A DNA stretch of 64,000 nt from Paenibacillus polymyxa M1 (GTDB taxonomy: Bacteria > Bacillota > Bacilli > Paenibacillales > Paenibacillaceae), in contig NC_017542.1 of NCBI RefSeq assembly GCF_000237325.1, positions 5,066,001 through 5,130,000 on the forward strand, written 5' to 3'. Below the pieces are notes generated by a model, which ran no database searches, was not told the origin of the DNA, and saw nothing but the letters and a program-made list of their open reading frames with translations. Position numbers and translations under genes: made by a program. Shown one piece after another: positions 30,101 through 39,100 of the stretch (its first letter is position 1; every line of letters starts with the position of its first letter).

Positions 30101-33100
30101 CCTTCGCTCCGCTGTCTTCGAGCATGAACCGCACGCGCTCCGCCGGATAATCCGGGTCCAGCGGCACATACGCCCCGCCCGCTTTCCAGACGGCCAGCAC
30201 GGCCACCAGCAAGTCCACCGCACGCTCGGCGAGAATGCCGACGATCGTCTCCCGGCCGATGCCGCTTGCGCGCAGCGTAGCCGCCAAGCGGTTCGCCCGC
30301 TCGTTCAGCTCCGCATACGTCAGCCGGTCGTTCTCATACACGACGGCCGTCTCTTCCGGCGTGCGCTCCACCTGTTCCTCAAACAGCCGATGGAACGCGG
30401 CCGCAGGAGCCGCTTCCGGCTGCGCCGGGTTGAACGCGCCGAGAATTTGCTCTTTTTCCTCTGCCGTCAGCAAGTTCAGCTCGGCAATCTTCGCATCTGG
30501 ACGGCTTACGATCGTTTCGAGCAGCTGCTCGTAATGTTTCGCCAGCCGTTCGATCGTCTCCCTTTTGTAGAGAGCCGTCGCATATTCGAAGCTGTAATCC
30601 AAGCCGCCGTTCTCCTCGCCCACATCCAAGCTGATATCAAACTTCGCGGTATCCAATGCGCTCGGATAAGGAATCAGGCGAAGCCCTTCCAGCTCAAATT
30701 CCTCGTTTTCCGTATTCTGCATCGTAAACAGCGTGTCGAAGAGCGGATTGCGGCTTAGATCACGGGTGACTTGCACCTTGTCCACCAATTCTTCGAACGG
30801 ATAGTTTTGATGCTCGAAGGCGTGGAGGGTCGTTTCTTTGACTTCGTTCAGGTATGACAGGAATGTCTTCTCCGAAGCCGGATAACTGCGGATAGCCAGC
30901 GTGTTTAAGAAAATCCCGATCAACGGCTGCACATCTCCATGATTCCTTCCGGCAATCGGCGTACCGACGATCACGTCTTCCTGACCTGAATATTTATGCA
31001 GAAGGACGTTATACGCCGCAAGCAGCACCATAAACAGCGTCGTGCCCGTTTCCGAGGCCAGCTGCTTTAGGCCGTCGGTTTTCGAAGCGTCGAAGAAAAA
31101 CTCCAGCGTTTGGCCTTCGTAGCTCTGCACGGACGGACGCGGATAATCGGTCGGCATTTCCAGCACCGGAAGCTCGCCTTGGAACATGTCCAGCCAGTAC
31201 GCCTCCTGACGCTGAAGCCGTTCCTTCTGCTCCTGCGAATGCTGCCAAACGGTGTAGTCTTTGTACTGAATGCGCAGAGGCTCCAATTGCTCGCCGCCGT
31301 ACAAGCGGACGAATTCTTCAACAAAGATTTCCATCGAGACGCCATCGGAAATAATATGATGCATGTCGTACATTAGAATATGACGTTCTGGAGCCAGCTC
31401 GACAAGGCCTACCCTCAGCAGCGGAGGCTTCGCCAAGTCAAACGGACGGACGAAACGGCGAACCATCTCTTCGGCCTCTTGCTCATCCACTCGATAGAAC
31501 TCCACGGCAAAATTCACGTCTTGGTAAATCCGCTGCGATGCTTCGCCATCCACCATTTCGAACCCGGTGCGCAGCGTTTCATGCCGCGCCACGAGCTTAC
31601 GGAACGCTTCTTCGAACCTTGCCCGGTCCAAAGCACCCTCCAGCAGCATCGCTTCCGGCATGTTGTAGCTAAGCTCCGCGCCTTCCAGTTGATTCAGGAT
31701 AAAGAGACGTTTTTGAGCAAAAGATTGCGGGTACATCTCTCGGTCATCCGCCACCGGAATGGCAACGAATGTCTGCTCATCCAGCCTGGAAATGGCGGCC
31801 GCCATGCTCTCGATGGTGGAATGGCGGAACACGTCGCGCAGCGGCAGATCCACGTTCAACTCTTTATGAATCTTGCTGACCAGCGTCGTCGCCCGCAGGG
31901 AGTGGCCGCCGATGTCGAAGAAGTTGTCGTGAACGCCAATCTCCTTCGCAAGCCCCAGCACCTCCTGCCAAATCACTGCCAGCTTCGTTTCCAGCTCATT
32001 GCGCGGTGCGACGTACTCCGTTCCGCTTCCCGCTTCCCCTTCCGGCGCCGGCAGCGCCTTCCGGTCAATCTTTCCGTTCGGCGTCAGCGGCAGGCGCTCC
32101 AGCTCCACGAAGTACGACGGGATCATGTACCCCGGCAGCTCCTGCGCCAGCGCGCTGCGCAGATCGTTCACTGCCAACTCCGCTCCGGTATCCGGCGTGT
32201 AATACGCGCATAGCGCCTTCTGCCCGTTCGCGTCACTTCGAACCAGCACCACCGCTTCGCGCACGCCTTTCACCCGCAGCAGCTGCGACTCGATCTCGCC
32301 CGTCTCGATCCGGTACCCCCTGATTTTCGCCTGGTTGTCGATCCGGCCGATGAAGTCCACGTTCCCGTCCTCCATCCACCGCGCCAAGTCTCCCGTGCGG
32401 TACAACCGCTCGCCCGCGGCGAACGGGCTGTCTACGAACTTCTCTTCCGTCAGCTCCGGACGGTTCAAGTACCCGCGCGCCACTCCGACTCCGCCGATGA
32501 CCAGCTCGCCTAGCACCCCAATCGGCACCGGGTTCAGATGCGCGTCCACGATGTAGAATTTCGCATTCAGCCACGCTTTACCGATCGGCACATTGCCTGT
32601 CTGCGGCAGCTTCGCCAGCTCCTCTTCGTAGAAGCTGGAGTCGATCGCCGCTTCCGTTACGCCGTATGCGTTGATGATCCGGAACAACGAGCCGAAGCGT
32701 TCCTGCAAGGTCCGGTAATCCGCCACGCTGCAGCTGTCCGAGCTCGTGATCAACAGCTCCATCCAGCTCATATCCAGCCGCTGCTCGTGCACGTACTCCA
32801 GGAACGGCACGATCAGCGCCGGCGTCGATTCGAAGATGGTGACCCGTTCCCGCTCCATCCAGTGGTGCAGACGAGACGGATCAATCCGGTCGTCCTTCGG
32901 CACGATCACCATCGTGCCTCCGTTGTACAACGTCCGCGCGATATCTCCCACGAACACGTCGAACGAGAAGCTTGCGAGCTGCAGCAGCCGCACCGGGAAC
33001 TGATCTAACCGGTATTCCCGCCGGTAGCCCGCCGCCGTGTTCACCAGGCTGCGGTGCTCGATCATCACGCCCTTCGGCTTGCCCGTCGTTCCCGACGTAT

Positions 33101-36100
33101 AGATCACGTACGCCAGATCCTCCGGACGGGCTTCATGGAAGCTGTCGGTGCCGACATGCTGATGGCTCTCATCGCTGTCGTCCACAGCATCCGTCAGCTT
33201 GCCGGAGACCATGCCCGAGCCAATCGGCGCATTCGCCCGCTCCTCGCTGTACGACGCTTCGTCGTCCAGGTACAGCACCGCCGCCAGCGCCGACTCCTCT
33301 TCGCCGAGCCAGGCTTCGGCACGCTCTCGCAGCGCCGTTTGCGTCAGCAGCACCTTCGCTCCGCTGTCTTCAAGCATGAACCGCACGCGCTCCGCTGGAT
33401 AATCCGGGTCGAGTGGCACATACGCCCCGCCCGCTTTCCAGACGGCCAGCACGGCCACCAGCAAGTCCACCGAACGCTCGGCGAGAATGCCGACGATCGT
33501 CTCCCGGCCGATGCCGCTTGCGCGCAGCGTAGCCGCCAAGCGGTTCGCCCGCTCGTTCAGCTCCGCATACGTCAGCCGGTCGTTCTCGTACACGACGGCC
33601 GCCTCTTCCGGCGTGCGCTCCGCCTGTTCCTCAAACAGCCGGTGGAACGCGGCCGCAGGAGCCGCTTCCGGCTGTGCCGGGTTGAACGCGCCGAGAATTT
33701 GTTCTTTTTCCTCTGCCGTCAGCAAGTTCAGCTCGGCAATCTTCGCATCTGGACGGCTTACGATCGCCGCAAGCAAATGTCCGAAATGAGTCGACAGCCG
33801 CCGGATCGTGCTTTCTTTATAAAGAGCCGTTGCGAATTCAAAGCTGCACTCCAGGCCGCCGTTTTCTTCCGTAACATCCACACTCAGGTCGAACTTGGCC
33901 GTGCCGTATTCGCTAGGGTACGGGGACAATTTCAGCCCTTCCAGCTCAAACTCTTTATCCTCCAAGTTTTGCAGGGAGAACATCGTGTCAAACAGCGGGT
34001 TGCGGCTCAAATCCCGGCTGACCTGCACTTTATCGACGAGCTCTTCGAACGGATAATTCTGATGCTCGTAAGCGCCTAAGGTCGTTTCTTTCACTTCTTC
34101 CAGATACGACAGGAAGGTCTTCTCCGAAGCCGGATAATTGCGGAGCGCCAGCGTATTGACGAACATTCCGATCAAAGGCTGCGTGTCTCCGTGCGTTCTG
34201 CCCGCAATCGACGTTCCGACGATCAAATCGTCCTGACCTGTGTATTTATGCAAAAGCACGGTATATGCCGCAAGCAGCACCATATACAGCGTCGTTCCTC
34301 TTTGAGCGGCCAGCTGCTTCAAGCCTTCGTTCGTTGCCTCGTCCACGAAGGACGTCAGCGTTTGTCCCTCAAAGCTCTGCACGGCAGGACGCGGATAGTC
34401 CGTCGGCATTTCCAGAACCGGAAGCTCGCCGCGGTAACGATCCAGCCAGTAAGCTTCCTCGCGTTTCAACTGCACTTTTTGCTCGTCCGACTGCTGCCAT
34501 ACCGCATAGTCCTTGTATTGAATGCGCAAAGGCTCTAATGATTCGCCGCCGTACAGACGAACGAGTTCCTCGACTAACACGTCCATCGAAACCCCGTCGG
34601 AGACGATATGGTGCATGTCGAACATCAGCAAATAACGTTCGGCTGCCAGCTCTACGAGTTCCGCTCGCAGCAGCGGAGGCTTCGCCAAGTCGAAAGGCCG
34701 GATGAAGGCCTGCACAACTTCGGGCGCTTCTTCCTCGCTCGCATGACGGTACTCAACGGCAAAGTCGACGCTCTCGTAAATGCGCTGTACAGCTTCGCCT
34801 TGTACGATCTCAAAGCCAGTTCGTAGCGTTTCGTGCCGTGCGATCAGTCCGCGGAAAGCCTTCTCCAGCAGGCTCCGGTCAATCGATCCTTCCAGCAACA
34901 GCACGCCCGGCATGTTGTAGCTCTGATCGGCCCCTTCCAGCTGATTCAGGATAAACAGCCGCTTCTGAGCTGAGGAAAGCGGATAATATGTTCTTGCGCC
35001 TGCCAGCGGAATCGACGAGAACGACTGCTCTCCGATCCGGGAGATGGCCAGAGCCATCTCTTCGATTGTTGAGTAGCGGAATACGTCGCGCAGAGGCAGC
35101 TCAACGTTCAGCTCCTGATGCACCTTGCTCACCAGTGTCGTCGCCCGCAGGGAATGGCCGCCCAGGTCGAAGAAATTGTCCAGGACTCCAATGCCGGAGT
35201 AGCCCAGTACTTCCTCCCAGATCTTCACAAGCTGGGACTCCGTCCGGTTACGCGGCGCTACGTATTCGACGCCCGTTTGTATGCCGCCTTGCGGCTCCGG
35301 CAGCGCTTTGCGGTCCACTTTGCCGTTGGTCGTCAGCGGCATGCGCTCCAACTGCACGAAGTACGAAGGGATCATGTACCCCGGCATTCCCTGGGCCAGC
35401 GAGGTTCTCATTTCGCTGACCGTCAGCGTTCGGTCCGCCACAAAGTAGGCAACAAGCGCCTTCTCGCCCTCGCCGTCCTGACGGGCGAGCACCACCGCTT
35501 CTTCCACGCCCTCGACGTTCAGAAGCTGCGTCTCGATTTCGTCCAGCTCGATTCGGTACCCGCGGATTTTGACCTGGTGGTCGATCCGGCCCAGGTATTC
35601 GATGTTGCCGTCCGGCAGCCAAGCCGCCAAGTCGCCCGAGCGGTACAGCTTCTCCCCCTCCGCAAACGGGGAATCGACGAACTTCTCCGCCGTCAGATCC
35701 GGACGGTTCAGGTATCCTCTCGCAAGGCCTTCCCCGGCCACGTACATTTCGCCCGCTACTCCAATCGGCACAGGGCGGCGGTTTTCATCAAGGACGTACA
35801 CCCTCAGCGTCGGGATCGGCTTGCCGATATTGCTCTTCGCCGCCTCCATTTCGACCCACGTGATTTCCTTATACGTCACGTGAACCGTCGTCTCGGTAAT
35901 GCCATACATATTGATCAGCTTCGTCTCCGGGTACTTCGTCTTGAAGCCCTTGAGCAGCAGCGGACTCAGCGCTTCGCCCCCGAAGATGACGTTGCGAATC
36001 CGCAGATCGTACGGATGGTCCGCCAAGACCTCACGCAGCAGCTGGTAGAAGTACGTTGGTGTCTGGTTCAAAATCGTGACCTGTTCGCGGCCCAGCAGCG

Positions 36101-39100
36101 CCAGGAAATCGGCCGGATTTTTCGCCGTGAGCGGCGGTACGATGACCAGCTTGCCTCCGTACAGCAACGCTCCGTACATTTCCCAGACGGAGAAATCGAA
36201 GCAGAACGAGTGGAACAGCGTCCACGTGTCGGACGGCCCGAAGTCGAACAGGTTCTTGTCGTTAAACAGGAGGCGCACGACGTTCTTATGCTCGATCAGC
36301 GTTCCTTTCGGTCTGCCGGTCGTTCCCGACGTGTAGATGACATAGGCCAGGTTGCCCGGCCCGGAAATCGGCTCCAGGTTCGAAGCGTCCAGCGCATCGG
36401 CGGAGTCCGCCCCTCTGTCACCCCAAACGTAATCGTCCAATTCGAGGCGCGTTCCTGCGAAGTCGGTCTTCTCGTGCAGATGCTTTTGAATCAGCAATAA
36501 CGGCGCGCCCGAATCCTCGATCATGAAGCGGATGCGCTCCTCCGGGTAGTCGGGATCGACAGGCACGTATGCTCCGCCCGCTTTGAGAATCGCCAGAATG
36601 CCGACGACCATATCGAGCGAGCGTTCGGCCAGAATCGCTACCAGCTGGTCCGCTTCTACTCCCGTCTCCCGCAGCTTCCGCGCAAGGCAGTTGGATCGCT
36701 CGTTCAGCTCGCGGTATGTCAGCTGCCGCTCGTTCATGACGGCGGCCACGTTGTCCGGGTAAAGCTCCGCCTGCTCTTCGAACAATTGAATGAGCGTCTT
36801 CCCGCGCGGAAATTCCGTGATGGTGTCGTTAAAACGTCCGAGAAGGTCGGTTTTTTCCGCCTCCGTCACAAGTTCCAGCTCGCCCACTGTAATTTCCGGG
36901 TTATCCGTCACCTGCTCCAGCAGATGGACGAGATGCCCCTTGAGCCGCTCGATGCTGTCTTTATCGAACACTTCGGCGTTAAAGTCGAACCGAATTTCGA
37001 TCTCGACTCCCGGCACCACGGTCACGTTGAAGTTATAGTTCGTCTGCTCCTCCATCTGAACGTCAGCGATCGTCAGGTCGCCGTGCTGCTGGTCGCCCGC
37101 CTGCTCCATCTGCTCGTCCACCGGATAGTTCTCGAAAGCGATGATATGGTTGATTAGGTTCTGCTTTTGCACGCTGCGGGCTTGAATTTCATACAGCGGA
37201 TAGTAATCATAACGCCCGGACTCCAGCGCCCGCTCTTGGAGCTTCGCCATCAGGTCGGCGAACACGGTGTCCGCTTCGCTCGTGACGCGGACCGGCACCG
37301 TATTGATGAACAGCCCGATCATGGACTCGATGCCCGGGATTTCCGCCGGTCTTCCGGCCACGACGCTGCCGAATACGGCATCGTTTGTCCCGTTATATTT
37401 TTGCAGCATCACGCCCCATGCGGCTTGCAGCAACGTATTGACCGTAACCAGGCGCTGTTTCGCCACCTGGTCCATCCGCTCGCTCAAGTCTTTGCCTAGC
37501 TCGGCGGTGACGTGATCAGCCGTAAATCTGCCGTTCGGCGCCGGTTCCTTTTGTCCCGGGAGTACGGTTTGCCCTTCATAACCTGCCAGGAATGCCGTCC
37601 AATAGCCGGATGCCGCCTGATCGTCCTGTTTCTCCAACCATTCGATATAGGCGCCATAATCCGATCCCTTATCTCCCGCTGGCTGCTTGCCGGATGCCAA
37701 GGCCGAGTACGTCTCAAACAGCTCCTGCGTCAGCTGCGGTAGGCACCAGCCGTCCATCAAAATATGCTGGAAACTCCACAGCACATGATAGCTTTGCTCT
37801 TCGGTGCGCAGGATCGTAACCCGAACGAGCGCGTCATGTTCCAGGTCGAAGCCGCGAAGCTTGTCATCCTCGGCTTTTTTATCCAAGTACGCTTGTTTCT
37901 CGTCCGACTGCAAATGAAGCAGCTCTTCATATTCAAAGCCGACCGGCTTGTCGCGGTATATGATTTGCAGCGGCTCGCCCGTTGGTCCTTTCACAAAATT
38001 CGCCCGTAGCACCAGATGACGTTTTGCAAGCTCCATCCAGCTCCTCTCGAAAAGCTGGACGTCGAGCGCTCCCCGCATCGTAAACTGCGTCTGCTCGAAG
38101 TAAGCTGCCGTTTGCTGGTCAAGCGCACTGTGGAACCACATGCCCTTCTGCATCGGCGTAAGCGAGTAAATATTTTCGATTTCCCCGAGATGTCCCGAGC
38201 GCTGGGCGATTTGCTCCAATTCCTCGATGGTCAAGCCTTTAAATTGCACGTCGCTCGGCGTCAATTCGGTGTTTTCTTTGCCTGCGCAGTGGGTAATGAG
38301 CTCTCGAAGACTTTGCTCAAGCCGCTGAGCGAAGGCTTCCATCGTTTCCTTGTGATACTGCTTCCGGCTGTAGCTGAGATCGAGCGATAAAGCGCCTTCC
38401 AGCACCATGCCGTTGATATCCAGCACAAAGCTGCGGGCCTGCCGGTCGCTGGCCGGGCTGCCGCTGGAATAAGAAGATATGCCGATCTCGTCCTGATTGA
38501 CATCATCGTCGAACTGGCCGAGGTAGTTAAAATTAATTTCCGGCTCTGAGCCCCAAACAAAGCCATCCTCCGATTTGGAGAGATAGCGGCATACGCCGTA
38601 CCCAAGCCCCTTGTTCGGAATGCGGCGCAAGCTTTCCTTGACCTGTTTAATCTGATAGGCCAAATCCCGGTCGGTTTCCGGCTCCAGGACGACCGGAAAC
38701 TTGGTCGTAAACCAGCCGACTGTGCGCGTGATGTCGATATCCGTTCCGATCGATTCGCGTCCGTGTCCTTCGAGATTGATCCGCACCCGTTCGTGTCCCG
38801 TCCACTTGCGAACGGCTATGCCGAGCGCCGTTACCAAAATATCGTTCATTTCGGTGTTGTAGGCCCGGTGAACCCGCTTCAGCAGCAGCTCCGTTTCTTC
38901 GGGAGTCAAACGAACGAACAGCGATTCGCTGTCCTGCTGCGTCGTAACGTCCGCCTCCAGATCCTTCGGCAAGGCCGGAACCGCAATTTGTTCCACGGCC
39001 TGCCAATAGGCCCGTTCCTTCGCCATCTCCGGGCTTTGCGCGTAAGCGGCCAGCTGCTCGGACCAAGTGCGGTACGCATCCGTTTTCGCTGGGAAACGAA

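Noticed and set aside
2450..36800. Repeated DNA blocks as a possible CRISPR or satellite array
   Set aside because: Units are about 1.7 kb, coding and in frame, and correspond exactly to NRPS A-T units.
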